This document shows positions 1 to 11,998 of a DNA stretch of 64,000 nt, one piece after another. Origin of the DNA: Phytophthora quininea (lineage: Eukaryota > Oomycota > Peronosporomycetes > Peronosporales > Peronosporaceae). The stretch lies in NCBI GenBank assembly GCA_011947345.1, contig JAAVTG010000593.1, forward strand, positions 62,001 through 126,000, written 5' to 3'. Positions within the stretch are counted from its first letter, which is position 1. Every line of letters begins with the position of its first letter. The position numbers were made by a program, and so were the translations under genes. The notes under the pieces are model-generated. The model was not told the origin of the DNA. It saw nothing but the letters and a program-made list of their open reading frames with translations, and did no database searches.

Positions 1-484
1 TATTAAAATGAGTTGATTAACACTTTAGCGGATTTCTCGTCTAAGCTGCTTTATCCCGTAGCATCAGATTTATCGTTGAGGAATCCAAATGGTGTGTTGC
101 TCTAGAGCGATAGCATTAGTGTCTTTAGGCGGTTCGAAGCCCAATTGACGTATTATCGACAGTATTGCCGATTCGTCGTAATGGAGTTCAGCTGCGTGTT
201 GGTAGATGAATTGGTAGTGCATTTTGAAGGAGCACATCATTCCTGGAATGCTTGGAGTTTCGGTTGGGGCCTCTCTGAACAGAATGTCATTTCGTAGTCT
301 CCATGTTGCATGGAATATGATCGCCGTGTGCACTCTCCATAGAAGAAGGAGTACCTTACCATTTTCTCGCCATCTTGTTCGCAGGTCTTGTGTTGTGGGG
401 AAGAGCAGAAGCCGCCAAGTCAATCGAGTTTTGAACGCCCGACGCCAGGGCTTGTATACGTGTTCCCACATCGAGCGTAGCTCA
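1..484 (-). mobile_element. LINE 3' fragment (zf-RVT tail and 3' end)
   Basis: On the minus strand, codons from about 471 down to 70 encode the region after the zinc-binding domain of a LINE reverse transcriptase (WRLLLF, HATWRLRNDI and FKMHYQFIYQHA, shared with other LINE tails in this window at 17.3, 53.8, 54.3 and 60.5 kb). A 3'-terminal motif containing GCGGATTTCTCGTC in plus orientation lies near position 32 and recurs at four other LINE ends. The element is 5'-truncated and joined directly to the end of a CRN remnant near position 485, so one reading frame passes from LINE to CRN by chance. It is not a functional gene. Confidence 0.75.
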
Positions 485-1180
485 CAAGATCTTCAGGTCT
501 AAAGCGTAGGATTGCTGTATCAAGATGGTCCCGTTCGTTTTCATTGTCCGCGTCCAGCAGAACAAAGCGCGGTATTCCACCCCACCGGCTGAAGCGATCC
601 GCAACAAGCTCTCCATTTAACGTCTGAAAAATACTCGCACGACAGGCCTCAATTTCACTCCAGTCCCATGCCGACAAATACAAAGTGGAAGCTGCACGTT
701 TAGTGAACTTTTCCCAGACTACGCTCCATGGAGAGCTGATCCATACAGTTTTTACCTTAAGTGCCAGAGGTGCCAATCCATCCACGACGTAGTAAGTCGA
801 AGACTTGCCCATGACGCCCTTGAATGCGTCATATGAACCGTTCAAGACCCCGCCCGTCCAGAATAAGATCATTCTCGCCGCACTGTCTTGGTACACCACG
901 GTCTTGCCGTCTTTCACGAGTTGCCACAGCAACACGTAGCCGAAAAACGTTTACCAATGCCAGGGTTCGTCAAGATGGCCACATTTCTGGTCTCAGCGAG
1001 GTTCAACACTAAGGGTAGCAGTCGTCGGTAGCACGGGCGGACGTAGATCGAACTGATCTCCCGCTCATTGAAAAGCATTTCATCTGGGAGCGTGAGCACA
1101 GCAGCCGTCGCAATGTCATTCTGACTGTTGCGAGCAGCATCCCAAAAGGTCTAATGTACCAATTCTGGTCTTGGCAACCG
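485..1180 (-). pseudogene. Crinkler (CRN) NTPase-region remnant
   Basis: Minus-strand codons carry the CRN C-terminal NTPase hallmark: a segment starting FWDAAR near 1150, a stretch ending VRPCYRRLL, a P-loop-like NPGIGK near 960, then LLWQLVKDGKTVVYQ. CRNs are oomycete proteins, many of them secreted and acting in host nuclei. Here the N-terminal targeting (LFLAK-type) domain is missing, an in-frame stop lies just upstream of the FWDAAR segment, and the frame shifts by -1 at an A5 run (plus-strand 943-947) directly after the P-loop. The 3' end is replaced by a LINE tail at about 485. It is a fragment, not a complete effector. The family call rests on remembered CRN patterns. Confidence 0.6.
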
Positions 1181-1319
1181 AATATTTTTTCACGCTAGAA
1201 ATCCAGGGTCTTATCTTCTTCATCAAGATGACATTTCGAGATGTGCAAATTGAGTGCCATCATCACTGAATACCGGTGTAAGTAACTGGCCACGAATCAC
1301 TTCATTGCTGAAGAACTTT

Positions 1320-1334
1320 TCATTTCTCGATTGC
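1320..1334 (+). promoter_or_regulatory. Oomycete initiator-like element, NLP pseudogene
   Basis: TCATTTCTCGATTGC lies 20 nt before the ATG at 1354. The same 15 nt recur 20 nt before the intact NLP start at 4122 (4088-4102). It matches the oomycete initiator (TCAYTYY) followed by a weak flank. Conservation in both paralogues supports it. Confidence 0.5.
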
Positions 1335-1555
1335 ATCTCGACCAACGACGACGATGTCGATCTTCGCGCAACTTGTTCTCGTCGCAAGCATCGCTGCTTC
1401 TGTCTACGCTGAAGGGTTCCAGTTCAGTCAAGTTGCTCCTTTCCCGAGACAGAACCAACGACCGAAGAATTGTAGTTGGCGCTGCAGTTCAAGCCTCAAT
1501 TCTACGTCGCTTATGGCTGCTATCCGTATGCCCCGCCGTCGACTCGGAAGGCAAC

Positions 1556-1571
1556 ACGAACGGTGGCATCG
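1556..1571 (+). repeat. Target-site duplication, left copy
   Basis: ACGAACGGTGGCATCG at 1556-1571 matches 3213-3228 with one mismatch (G to A). The pair brackets the LINE inside the NLP pseudogene, and the uninterrupted paralogue carries this sequence once (about 4324-4339). Confidence 0.8.
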
Positions 1572-3212
1572 TTTTCGTTTCTCAGTGAGGTACATTGATG
1601 TCACTTAGAGACCTAAACTTCCTATGCCCATTACAACTAGTGCCTGGATTCGTCCCGCAGCTTCCAACTGGATCCAACGGCGATGGCGACCCCAAATTCG
1701 CGGTGTACACCCGCGCTAACCCACGCGTCCAGTGGCATTGGCTACTGGCTTGCGCGTGAACTCGATGAGGCGTCTTCGGATGCTGGGGCCGACCCAGTGT
1801 AGGGTCAACGAGGGCTCTAAGGCAATGCTCATTGGGCATGACTAGAGGTAGTATAAGGAACTGGTGATTCATCGCTAGGTTGGCGAGAGCCTCGGCACAT
1901 TTGTTGTGCCCGCGAAGGTGGTGTGTCCACGAGGACACTCGAAGTTTATCCGCCAGTCGGCGGCTTTGCCAATAGAGAGGTTTCAGATGTGCAGCTTTGG
2001 GCGGCCATTGTTGGCATTGCTGGCGTAAGACCAGCTCGCTATCTCCAATCAAGTGGAGTGGTGAGAAGTTGTGCTTATAGCAGGCTTTCAATCCCGCGAG
2101 TAAACCCAAGTACTCCGCCAGATTGTTCGTCGTCGTCTCCGCAGCATATGACATGCTAATGATCCAACAAATTTGCAGGCTTGACAGTGAGAGCCCCACT
2201 CTCCCCACGAGTGCACCGCTGCCCCCAGGACCTGGATTTCCTCGTGAGCCGCCGTCAAATAGTAATACGTAGCGACTGACTCCGGTGGTCACCGCCGGTG
2301 GTTCGACCAGTGTTGCTGTGCCGAGACCGTGACGAACGATCTTTGACGCGCGCTGCATGATATGTTGTTGGGGTCCTTGGTGTAGATGAAGGTGTGCCGT
2401 GTTGTATCCAGGCCGCAGTCTTGCTGCGAGCTGAGCCTTTAGCGGGCTTCCGAGACGTCATTAAATGGGTCAAAATGCGCCACTCGCCATCGCCACACCA
2501 TTGTCAGATACAGCGCTGCACCAAGTGTCCAGCAGCTTTCCATAGCCGGGTGACGGCCTCCGTTAACATGTCGTGCTCCCAACGACAAAGGAGGGGCCAA
2601 GCGATTCGGTGAGATCCCAAATCCCAGGAGGAACCTGGCACAGCTTTAGCGCGAAAATGTCCACTTGGATGGGAGCCCCAATGTTCGCCATCTCGCGAGG
2701 AAAACATGTCGAAGTTGTTTCGCCGCAGGGCAGCTCCAAAACACATGGTGGAGTGTGATGTTGGGTTCGCGATTGCAAGCAGCGTGCGGACACCCAACGA
2801 CACCCAAGTTGGGGTTAAAGAGTGAAAATGAAGCCGTCTTAAGCCTGTACAGCACCTGGTGACCCCACGGTCCGAGGCCAACAACGCGGCGGATGCGCTG
2901 CCACTCCAATAGCTCGAGTCCAGCGACCGCGGTCCTACTCCACTCAGTCCATTTTGATGGCCGCTTGGCTATGCTTTGAGCTCCTTTGTCTCGAGTCGAT
3001 GCAGTCAGGTGGCGTTTGTACTTTCGCCTTGAGACTAACCATCGCCGTTTCCCCACCCAGAGGCAAACCAGACGACTCACTCGCGGGTGTGGATGTACGT
3101 ACTGCAGCGTCGTCGACGACCCCACAGTGACAGCCATTGCACGTACAAGCTTTCGGTGATTCGCGAGAACCCGTCCGTGAGCCGCGCCAACTCCGGATAT
3201 GACAGTCAAACG
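1572..3212 (-). mobile_element. 5'-truncated LINE with zf-RVT and RNase H domains
   Basis: Reading the minus strand from 3212, first comes a zinc-binding RVT tail (CPHAACNREPN...HHVFWSC, about 2800-2700). Next is an RNase HI domain (FDGGSRGNPGPGGSGA near 2270, TTNNLAEYLGLLAGL, GDSELVLRQ, RGHNKCAEALANLAM near 1900), with the first Asp, the Glu of NNLAEY and the Asp of GDSE present. The order RT tail then RNase H is typical of RNase-H-bearing LINEs. The reverse transcriptase core is absent (5' truncation). It inserted into the NLP gene and made a 16-bp target-site duplication. This is a different family from the 17, 53-55 and 60 kb LINEs. Confidence 0.8.
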
Positions 3213-3228
3213 ACGAACGGTGACATCG
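3213..3228 (+). repeat. Target-site duplication, right copy
   Basis: This is the partner of 1556-1571 (15 of 16 identical) and marks the 5' boundary of the minus-strand LINE. Confidence 0.8.
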
Positions 3229-4087
3229 CTGGGGCGTTCATGTCGTAGGCTCACGGTGAGGCCAAGGGGTCACAAGTACGGTCGGTCTGCTGAAGTTGAT
3301 GGGGTATGGGCTATCATGTACGCCTGGTACTTCCCCAAGGACACGGCTGTTACCCCGTACTTCATCGGTTGGCGTCGACACGGCTGAGAGCACGTGATCG
3401 TTTGGCTGGACGACGACAATGCCACCGTCTCGGCGGTCGCTGCCTCGTCGATCTTCAACGTCTACAACACGTACGCACCGCCCGATGCCAACACTTTGAA
3501 CGGCACCAGCATCCAAACGAAGCTGACGGTTAAACGTCTTACTCGCCATTATGTCGTGCCGACGGAGCATAGGGAATGCTTCCAGGACCTGGTCATGTGG
3601 GACGACCTGACGGTCGGTGTTCAAGAGTCCCTGAACACTGCCGAGTTCGACGGTGCGGGCGTGCCAACTAATGACGATAATTTCCTGGACTATCTCAACG
3701 ACGCCGCCGACGATTAGGTGGGAACAGCAACAACTTTGGTGGACTTCACACCAAATTTTGCAAGGAAGAATCGCCAGGTTTGTGCGGTGCTTGGTAAGTT
3801 GCGAAGTGAATTGCTAGTTTTACCTTTCTGGTCTTCTACTAATGCCATTGTTTATGTAGTGTCGCGGTTGACGCGGCTAATGATGCATCTCGCGGTTGAT
3901 GCGGCTGAAGATGCAGTCGGTTGGCTGGGGCGCCGCCGCCGCCATTATTGCGAGTACCTTAAGTCGAACTTGTCGTCTGGGTCTGATTCATTGGTAGCAC
4001 TATCTTGTCCAAGATGGAATATCGAGATCTGCGCTTGGAGTGGCATCACCACTGGTCCGTGAATTGTTTCATTGCCAAATAAACTCG

Positions 4088-4102
4088 TCATTTCTCGATT
4101 GC
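4088..4102 (+). promoter_or_regulatory. Initiator-like element of the intact NLP gene
   Basis: TCATTTCTCGATTGC lies 20 nt before the ATG at 4122 and is identical to the element before the pseudogene copy. A second candidate, TCATTGCCAAAT, starts at 4069. Either could be the start site. Confidence 0.5.
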
Positions 4103-4121
4103 ATATCAACCAACAACGACG

Positions 4122-4856
4122 ATGTCTTTCCTGCCTCTAGTTCTCCTCGTCACGATCTTCCTCCCCTGTGTCCACTCCAAGGTGCTCAAGTACAGCGAAG
4201 TCGCTCCATTCCCGGAGACGGAGCCAACGACCAAAGAATTCGAGTTGGCGCTCAAGTTCAAGCCCCAACTCTACGCCCGAAGAGGTTGCTATCCGTACGC
4301 CGCCGTCGACTCGGAAGGCAACACGAACGGTGGCATCGCTGGGTCGTTCATATCGTGGGCTCGCAAATGCGGGTTTGCATACGGTGAGACCAAGGGGTCA
4401 CAAGTCTACGGTCGATCTGCTGAAGTTGACGGGATGTGGGCCATCATGTACGCCTGGTACTTCCCCAAGGACACTGCGTTTTTGCCGTATATCATCGGTT
4501 GGCGTCGTCACGGCTGGGAGCACGTGATCGTTTGGCTGGACGACGACAATGCCACCGTCTCGGCGGTCACTGCCTCGACGGTATTCAACGCCTATGCTAC
4601 GTACGAGCAGTTAGAACCCAAGTATTTCAACGGCTCCAGCGTTCAGATGAAGTTGGCCATCCGACCTGCTACGCGTCACTTTGTTATGCCCACAACGCAC
4701 TGGGGACGCTTCCAGGACCTGGTCATGTGGGACGACCTGACCGACGCTGCTCGAGAGGCCTTGAACACCGCCGAGTTCGGTGGAGCTGATGTGCCAATGA
4801 ACGACAACAACTTCTTGGATTTCCTCAAACAGGCGGCCGACTCGACAACGCAATAG
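4122..4856 (+). CDS. Secreted NLP (NPP1-family) protein, intact
   Basis: This uninterrupted 244-residue frame has a signal peptide at about residues 1-19 (hydrophobic core LPLVLLVTIFL). The type-1 NLP fold follows: two cysteines likely forming the family disulfide (C56, C83), AIMYAWYFPKD at 107-117, and the heptapeptide region WRRHGWE at 127-133 followed by HVIVWLDD. The usual His and Asp metal ligands of the heptapeptide are Arg and Gly here, while the upstream Asp and the Glu remain. In the NLP family such changes usually mean loss of membrane-lytic activity, so this is probably a non-cytotoxic NLP (inference). The start is supported by the signal peptide and by the shared initiator element 20 nt upstream. 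Two more NLP copies lie at 1.4-3.7 kb and 17.8-18.6 kb. Confidence 0.92.
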   Translation: MSFLPLVLLVTIFLPCVHSKVLKYSEVAPFPETEPTTKEFELALKFKPQLYARRGCYPYAAVDSEGNTNGGIAGSFISWARKCGFAYGETKGSQVYGRSAEVDGMWAIMYAWYFPKDTAFLPYIIGWRRHGWEHVIVWLDDDNATVSAVTASTVFNAYATYEQLEPKYFNGSSVQMKLAIRPATRHFVMPTTHWGRFQDLVMWDDLTDAAREALNTAEFGGADVPMNDNNFLDFLKQAADSTTQ

Positions 4857-4859
4857 CGA

Positions 4860-5876
4860 TGATACCCTCGGAGCTTCCACGACTAGCTGACTGCGGATCC
4901 CTTGTTCGTATAACATTGAAACGTGTCGTCGCGAGCGATGATGGTTTGCATTACTTTTCTGTGGTTGCCATCGTCGATTTAGGCTTTTGTTTGCTGGATG
5001 TTTCAACTGAGAGACGTTCGCAGGAAAATAGTCGGCAGGTTTAACTCCACAGCATGGTTCTTGATCGCTGGCTATGCGATCGGCGTTGCTTCCATGATAC
5101 GAAAAGCGTCCTCACTTGTATGGAACCAGGTACACGCTTGCGGATACGACACCCGACCGGTGCGTTTATTGAGATACCAGCGAACAAACAGCACGTTGAA
5201 AGTCCGGATGAGTTTCCGAGGCATCAGTCGAGCCAACAGAAGAACCATCACGTCTTGCGCTCTGTAGACGTGCTCGCCGTAGAAAAGGTATCCGGTCAGT
5301 AGAATCGCTTCTACCGTTGAGCATCGTACGCCATTGTGAGTCGTGTAGGAGATGTCTGCGCAGTCTGTGAAGAGTCTCGAGAATGGAGCGCCGAGACAAT
5401 GTCGCTCGAAACTTGTGAGTGCCGGTAGAGGATTCCCATCGAGAAAATGCTCGACACGGTCGGACCGCGTTTGGCATTCGCGAGTTCTTCCACTGGTTGA
5501 ACTGCGCGGCCAGAGTTGAGAATCCTTGGAGGGTAAAACGCTCTTCTAGACCGCAATGTTTTCAAGTGTTTCGAAGCCGAGTCGTGGGGAAGAATAGACC
5601 GCAAATTCGGGCTAGTTTTGCTGGACTTGAATTCGATCCGACGAGCCTTCCATTGAAGATGCTTCTGAGTGAGGTACGATATGGTCCCAGCCACGCAGCC
5701 TAACGCCAGAGACGCGGAGTCATCTTGGTGATTTGCGCTTGCTCAAATCGCGCTTTCCGACGAGGAGTAAGCGCCAAAGAATGGTTGGCTATCACAGCCC
5801 AAGCAGGATCCGTAGATAGAATGGTAGGCCAGTTTCGAATTCACCCCGATAAAGCCTAAGACAAGTCTTAATTTCT
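4860..5876. other. Intergenic, no gene recognised
   Basis: Several overlapping frames of about 60-130 codons occur on both strands, but none shows a recognisable domain, signal peptide or sustained codon pattern. Degenerate transposon sequence is possible, particularly at 5166-5700 on the minus strand. Confidence 0.4.
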
Positions 5877-8875
5877 ATGCCAACGACTGCAGTCGAAGTA
5901 GGAGACCATCTCCTCGTCCGACTGGAAGACACCAACAAGGGAACCCCCGGATGCTTCTACGCGGTAGTGACGAGAGTCACACGATCATTAGTCGACGCTG
6001 ATTCTGTCACAGAGGCAGTGCCAGGTCACTTCAAGCTGGCCAAGTCTATGGCCGGAATGAGGGCTGCCCAAGTGAAGAAGCAACTGGGGAGCAGCCAGGA
6101 GTATGGCTGCGCAAGGCGGTTTGCGTGACGTCAGGCGGAAACCATCACTACGGCCAGGTCGTTCGTCAGTCGGGCCGCCAACTGAGTGTGGCCATCCATC
6201 TGGTATGAAGCTCTGTGTCGTTCGACATGTGGAAACAGAAGTGTACCCCGTGGTGGCCATGGTCATGGGCGAGCAGCGGTAGCCAACCCTGCGCTGGCCG
6301 CTCGAAGCGCTGGAATAGCTACACAACGAGCTCTTGGATCGGGTTTTGGACGGCCACGACGGCCAGCCACTCACCAGCGGCGAGCTGGAAGCGCTGGTCC
6401 CGGGGTTAAAGAATTGTGCAGGCCGACATGTCGAGTGGATAAATTCCAGCAATGGTGACGCAGTCACGACGTCCCTGAACCATGTCCTACGCTTCGTATT
6501 CTACGTCGACGGAAAACGCTCCCCGCCAGCCAATCTGCGTCGCACGATCGGTACCTCATTCTGCTGCGAACCCGACGAGCAAGAGCAGCAGCCCCAAGCG
6601 TCCGAAGGGAGCGACAGCTTTTTCGCGGTCTGGGAGGATGGCGATAAAGACAACGAGCCGATACCAGCAGCTGTTCGCAATGAAGATGCCGCAGGCGGCG
6701 GCCACAACCATCGCGAGTCGGTCGGAGCGAGCCGCACCCCGCCTTCTGCACCATCTGGCAGCGGCAGGACACTGCGTGCTGTGGTCAGTCCCGCGCCCGG
6801 CGGAGCCGACGAGCACGGGACTCAAGCTTCGAATCTCGACGCGGAGCTAATCGAACTACTGCGGGTGCATCGTCCGCATCTTCTCGCGTCATATCTCGCT
6901 CACTCCCCGATCGACGCTCCGCGCAAGCGTCAGGTAGACCAGCTACCGAGCGTCGTACCAGCCCAGACCACCAAGCGTGCGCGGGCGGGATTCTCTCCCA
7001 CTGGGGAACACGAGCGCGTTCACCAAGTGATCACCAGCGCAAAGCACACAGGTAAGTCAGGAGATGCCTATATCAGTTATGTTATGTCGCTCGCCAAGTT
7101 CATCGCGCACCCGGAAGTGACCTCAAGAGCCTACAACCTTGCATTCGGGTCGTATGGCCTCTCAATCATGCACTTCAAACGCATTGGCTTTCTCGACAGG
7201 CTTCGCTCATTTGTATGGGGACAGTCAACACCGCGGACTACCAAGTCGCGCCACCGCGACCAAGTATATCAACAACGTGGTCCGATCTTAGCTCCGCCAC
7301 ACGGGATTTCTTGGACTACTGCCGGGAAATGTGCTGATCCGAAACTGTACATGTGGCTGAAGCGCTCGACCAGTTTGTTTTCGAGATGGAAGGTTGGACA
7401 TTATCCACCAGCATCAGAGCGTCTGGCTGGAGCAATGGTCCGGACTGCAGCCACGGTGAGCCCTGAGCAGCAAATAGAAACCATGTCACGGTCGGTCAAT
7501 ACACACGATACGGCTTCAAACCCTGGCGTCAATCAGTGCACCAAGGGGTCTCTTGATGCCGACCGGCACGCACCGGGAGGAATCAGCGCGATCACCGACC
7601 ACCGGCAGACACCGTCTGTACAGAGAACACTCCGGGCAACACCCGCGGCGCATCGCCAAAACTGAGCCCAAACATCTCAGCAACGAGGCAACCCTCGGCC
7701 GCCCACAGCGCGGCCGGCTGGTGTGCATTATCACGTCACAATCCATCCGTATCAGGATACCGCGTCCGCTACGGGCTTGAACAGGACTTCAGGCCATGGA
7801 GCAGATACGCCACCGTGCCATCCACGACAGGCTCAACTGGTTCGCTGTCCCGTTCACTCAACTCGGCCGACAACACCGGCTAGACGCTGCAATGCAGCAC
7901 GCCCTAACAATTCTGGTAAGCGAACACAATCACTCGCTGCAGGATATCGTACAGCTATTTCGCGGTCAAACGCCTGAAGATCCAAGGCCAAACAAGGCGT
8001 TACCCCCAGAGAGGCTACACCGACTCTTGGAAGGTTATCTCCGACGGGATCTCCCTTGCAAGATTGCATCGGAAGGGATATCTCCGTCCTGGGCTTGCCA
8101 CGCCACGCAAGCCGGACGAACACCCGACAACCACCAATCGGCGCGCTGCAGTACTGAGAAGCATTCGCGACGGGCAGAATACCGGCTAATACCTCATCCT
8201 CAACGACAGTGTACTGAATGACTGGCCTGACGTTCACGTCAGCCCGTTTGGTGCTGTGCCCAAGAAAGATGTCGATCCCAGCAGCGAAGTCCGACTCATC
8301 CACGACCTCTCATTCCCCCGCGGCCAGTCCACAAACGATACCTCCACCAAGGAACACTTTCCCGCCATCGAATACAAGCACGTGGTTGCCATTGCCCTCC
8401 GCATCGATGATTGCTCTAGTCGATATCCTGGCAGCCTCATCAAGATCCTGAAAGGGGACATAAGGGCTCATTCCACCACGTCATGCTGGCTAGCCGTCAT
8501 GTTCGCTGGATGGGCGGCCGCATCTCACAAGAGCACGCGGTGGTCATCGATATGTCGACACCCTTCGGATGGTCGGGTTCGCCGGCGTACTACGGCATCT
8601 TCGGCGAAGCTATATCGTGGCTGGCGGGAAGCGAAAGCCCCGCCTCGATGCTGGGGTTCGGCGCCGACGCGGAGAAATTCTTTCCCTACGAGTGGGTTGA
8701 CGACCATGTCCTGGTTGAACCGGACACCCCAGGGCGACTCCATGCGGCCGAGCTGTGCCTCCGACTGGCCATGACGGCGATCCTTGGGCCACGGGCCATT
8801 AACGACAAGAAGTTTTCTCCGTGGAGTAAGTTCGTGGGCTCGAGTTCGACACAGTCGCCAAAACAGTGAGTATGC
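5877..8875 (+). mobile_element. DIRS-like retroelement remnant (gag-like and RT)
   Basis: A gag-like region (about 5877-7665) with a long open stretch from 6334 is followed by a reverse transcriptase (about 7800-8875). RT blocks include RLIHDLSFPRGQSTND (about 8289), FGWSGSPAYYGIFGEAI (about 8560) and the catalytic box WVDDHVLVEP (about 8694), then a connection segment with MPKSKLHKALRRV (about 8871). This RT type with its F-G-W-x-G-S/A box resembles DIRS/Ngaro elements of oomycetes. Several frameshifts break it. No tyrosine recombinase could be identified, so the subclass is inferred from the RT alone. Confidence 0.6.
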
Positions 8876-8972
8876 CCAAGTCAAAGCTTCACAAGGCGCT
8901 CAGACGCGTGCAGAGGCTTCAAAAGACTGTCGACGTGTCGCGGCATGACCTGGATTGAAGTTTGCCGAAGCG

Positions 8973-10503
8973 TTAGATACATCTTCCGCAAGTTGTCTGG
9001 AGCCTGTACCTGTGGTCACGCAACAGAAAAGCTAGCCCGAATAGAATTGAATGGCGCCATCCATGCCATGGATGCTGCATCTGCTGTAATATTGGTTTGT
9101 CCTGGTAAATGATCCGCAAAAACACGAAGGTTGACAATTGCCTCGCCAAGGCTGACAACCAGGCCCAGTTCTTGTCTGTGATGTTGGCTTCATCAAAGCC
9201 AGTTTCCACCAACTCGTTGGTGGTATCATAGAACGAGATATGATATCCGACGGTTGGATATCTAGCGTGATACCAGGGCTAGCAGTCGCATCCTGCTGGA
9301 TGGGAGTAGCAGTAGTGAAGCGGCGGCTTGCCAGTTACCGCCATTTGTCTCTAGTCACTTTACAATCTGCTCTGCTCGACGCAGAGCAAGCAATACACTT
9401 GGCGGTCGATCTCCCAGCAGGCTCGCCACCTGCCCTATCGAGTGTTTGCATCTCCTTACTTCTGGAAAATACCACATTGTCCGCGAATGCCAGGAGACCG
9501 GAGGTTGTTGGTCCACGCGACGGCCAATGTGTTGTTACTCCAACAGTTGACAATTATAGTCTTACCAACCGACTTGGCGCGCCACATTAGGCCCCAAGCC
9601 CAGATGGCCAATGCAACACAAAAATCTCGGAAATTTGTAGCGAAGTCTTCGGTGTCGCGGACGTTATTGTTGATCCAGCTCGCTTCATCTGGACCGAAGC
9701 GCACTTGTAAACATTTATCGACGGTGGGATCTGACACAGCGAGGCCCAAGTTTGAAGCATCCATGTTGAGATGAACGTCGGCATGGGGTTCACGACTCCC
9801 AAAAATGGACAGCGGCAGTTCGCGTAGATGCCCAGTTTGAAGAATGCTAGAAAACTACTGCAGATCTTGTAGAGCTCCTGCGAAAGCTGGATACGCCCGA
9901 ACCGCGGCGTTATATTGCACAAAAATTGTAGACTTGGTAAAAGGTCGCGCTGCTCGTAAACATGAACTAACGTTGCGCAGACTTCCAAGCACCTTCATCA
10001 GCTCTGTTTTGTTTTGGCAGCGTTCCCTAGGGAGTTTAATTGCATGACTCGGCCCAATGCTTTGGTAATTTTTTCGTGTGGCATTGAGATGGTTCGTTTG
10101 ACAGTATCCCATGTGAGCCCTAGCGCCAACAAACGCATTTCCCACCGGGAGAACTTTTGTCGTTGATATATCCTGGGCCCAAAAGGTCAGCATTGCGTGG
10201 AGTAAAGTGCCTTCGGTCAGCTCGAACCGATCATCGAGATCATGATCGATTAAGAGATGATCATTCAGCCATTCAAAGCCAAAAATGGTTCAGTATCGAA
10301 ACTTGATGACACGGATTAGCAGCAACCAACATTGTTATCGCTCTTTCAAAGACTCCATAAAAGGAAGATGATCCACACCATCCGAAGGGGGGTAATTTGA
10401 TGGTAACGGCGTCTTCTTCAGGAATTCTGCCCGCCATCCAGTGGACATTATCTGCTGCTGTCATGAGATGCCGGAATGCGGTCTTGACGTCGACCTTGAG
10501 CAT
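8973..10503 (-). mobile_element. Second DIRS-like remnant, opposite orientation
   Basis: On the minus strand, an RT piece (starting MLKVDVKTAFRHL at 10503, with GRIPEEDAVTIKLPPFGWCG) is homologous to the plus-strand RT at about 8500. It is followed by an RNase-H-like segment (about 9988-9456) with DASNLGLA, CVALAIWAWG and NCWSNNTLAVAWTNN. Frame breaks are frequent. The RT is truncated before its catalytic box. The two DIRS-like copies face each other, tail to tail. Confidence 0.55.
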
Positions 10504-10719
10504 CCGGATCTCTAATGTTGGCTAGAGTTGATGTAAATTTTCAATTCGATCGGCCAGGACGACCACCTAGCGATATTGAATTACTGGCACACAATCGTTT
10601 TCAAAGGACGAGTTCGTTGACTTTCCAGGCGAAAATAGAGATGTTTCGCGTCCAGTCTTACCCTCACGTTATCGCCACGCGCTGACAGTGTGCCGAGAAG
10701 TGAAGGTAGCCGTTAGCAG

Positions 10720-11897
10720 ATGTTTCGCAGCAAAATCTACACTTCTTTTCCCCACAACAACATTGACTGGTCAGCAGAAGCAACACAAATGGAGGAGATC
10801 CTCCTCCTGCTCCTTTACCAGGACGCCACCGAAGAAGCCATCCAGAGCATGCTGCTGCTCAGCGCCCTGCAGCCAGAGCGACCTATTATACCAGACTTGC
10901 GGTTTCGCCTATTGGAGCAGCCCAATGCGGATAGCGAGCTGCTGTTTCGTTTTGATGTGAGCGGCGTGATGGAACTCTGCCGTCGTTTCGAGCTACCCGA
11001 GTTTGTGATCACGGACCAGCGTGACAAGGCGCATGCCTCGGAGGAATTGCTGCACAGGTTGAGCTACCCGTAGCGCCTCTATGACATGACCAAGATCTTC
11101 GGTCGCTCGACAGGGCAGCTGAGCCGATTAATTAAGTACATGGGTACGTGCAACCAGCTATCTCGTTATTTTGGCGGTACTAATTCTTGTGCAGTGTCGA
11201 AACTCTATGATAAAAATGAAGACCTTACTTACTTTCACCGCCACATCTGTGCTGAACGAATTCATCTCTACGCTGCTGCTGTTCACACCAAAGGTGCACC
11301 GATGTCGAACATGTTTGACTTCATCGATGGCACCAAGAACGCGGTGTGTCGGCCATCCTCTAGACCTGGCACCGGGGAGAACTTGCAGCGGCAGGTGTAC
11401 TCCGGGCATAAGCGAGTGCATTGCCTGAATTATCAAGCTGTTGTCACTCCATACGGCCTAGCTATTCACTTCTGGGACCTATTGAAGGCCGCCGTCACGA
11501 CAGTACCATGTTGTACGAAAGCAAGCTTCTCGAGTACATGACTGCTCATAGAGACATTTTCGATGGCCACGCTATCTACGGAGACTCAGCGTACGGTGTA
11601 TGCAAGTTTATTGTCTCGGGCTTCAAGAAGGCTGGCCTATCAAGTTGTGAGAAGCTGTTCAACGCGAAAATGAGCTCGGTACGTGAGGCTGTTGAGTGGA
11701 AATTCAAGGAGCTCAAAACACTGTGGACGTTTATTGACTATAAGAAGTCTCTACATGTTCGACTTAGTCCGGTTGGCAAGTACGTTGCTGTTAGCATGCT
11801 ACTGTCAAATTGCTACTGCTGCTACTACAAGGGTAATCAGATTAGTTCGTATTTCCAGGCAGCGCCTCCTAGCCTAGAGTCGTACCTACAGCAATAA
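10720..11897 (+). pseudogene. Harbinger-type DDE transposase, broken
   Basis: Residues of the DDE_Tnp_4 fold are visible: the first Asp in FIDGTKNAV (about 11320), GPIEGRRHDSTML (about 11475) with the second Asp, IYGDSAYG (about 11575), and the Glu in VREAVEWKFKELKTLW (about 11690). The N-terminal part (10720-11073) ends at a TAG near 11071, after which the same frame continues. A -1 shift near 11480 separates the first Asp block from the rest. The C-terminus at 11897 is natural. It is probably inactive as sequenced. Confidence 0.7.
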
Positions 11898-11998
11898 CGT
11901 CACCGGTAGCTAGACTAGTTAGACTTCTGAGCTTGAATGATTGACAAAATACTCTCTGTCACGGCGCCAACTAGCTTAAGCATCTGCTCACTTGTTTC

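Larger units (their letters stand above)
1354..3717 (+). pseudogene. NLP pseudogene split by a LINE
   Basis: The 5' part (1354-1571) starts with a signal peptide (MSIFAQLVLVASIAASVYA) and matches the intact NLP at 4122. A missing G near 1450 shifts the frame. The gene is interrupted at 1572 by a minus-strand LINE and resumes at 3213-3717, where the NLP fold is still recognisable (YAWYFPKD, the region after the heptapeptide, VMWDDLT) down to a stop at 3715-3717. Two tryptophan codons of the intact paralogue are stops here (TAG about 3245, TGA about 3385). The gene is dead by several independent lesions. NLPs are secreted proteins, some cytotoxic to dicot plants. Confidence 0.85.
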
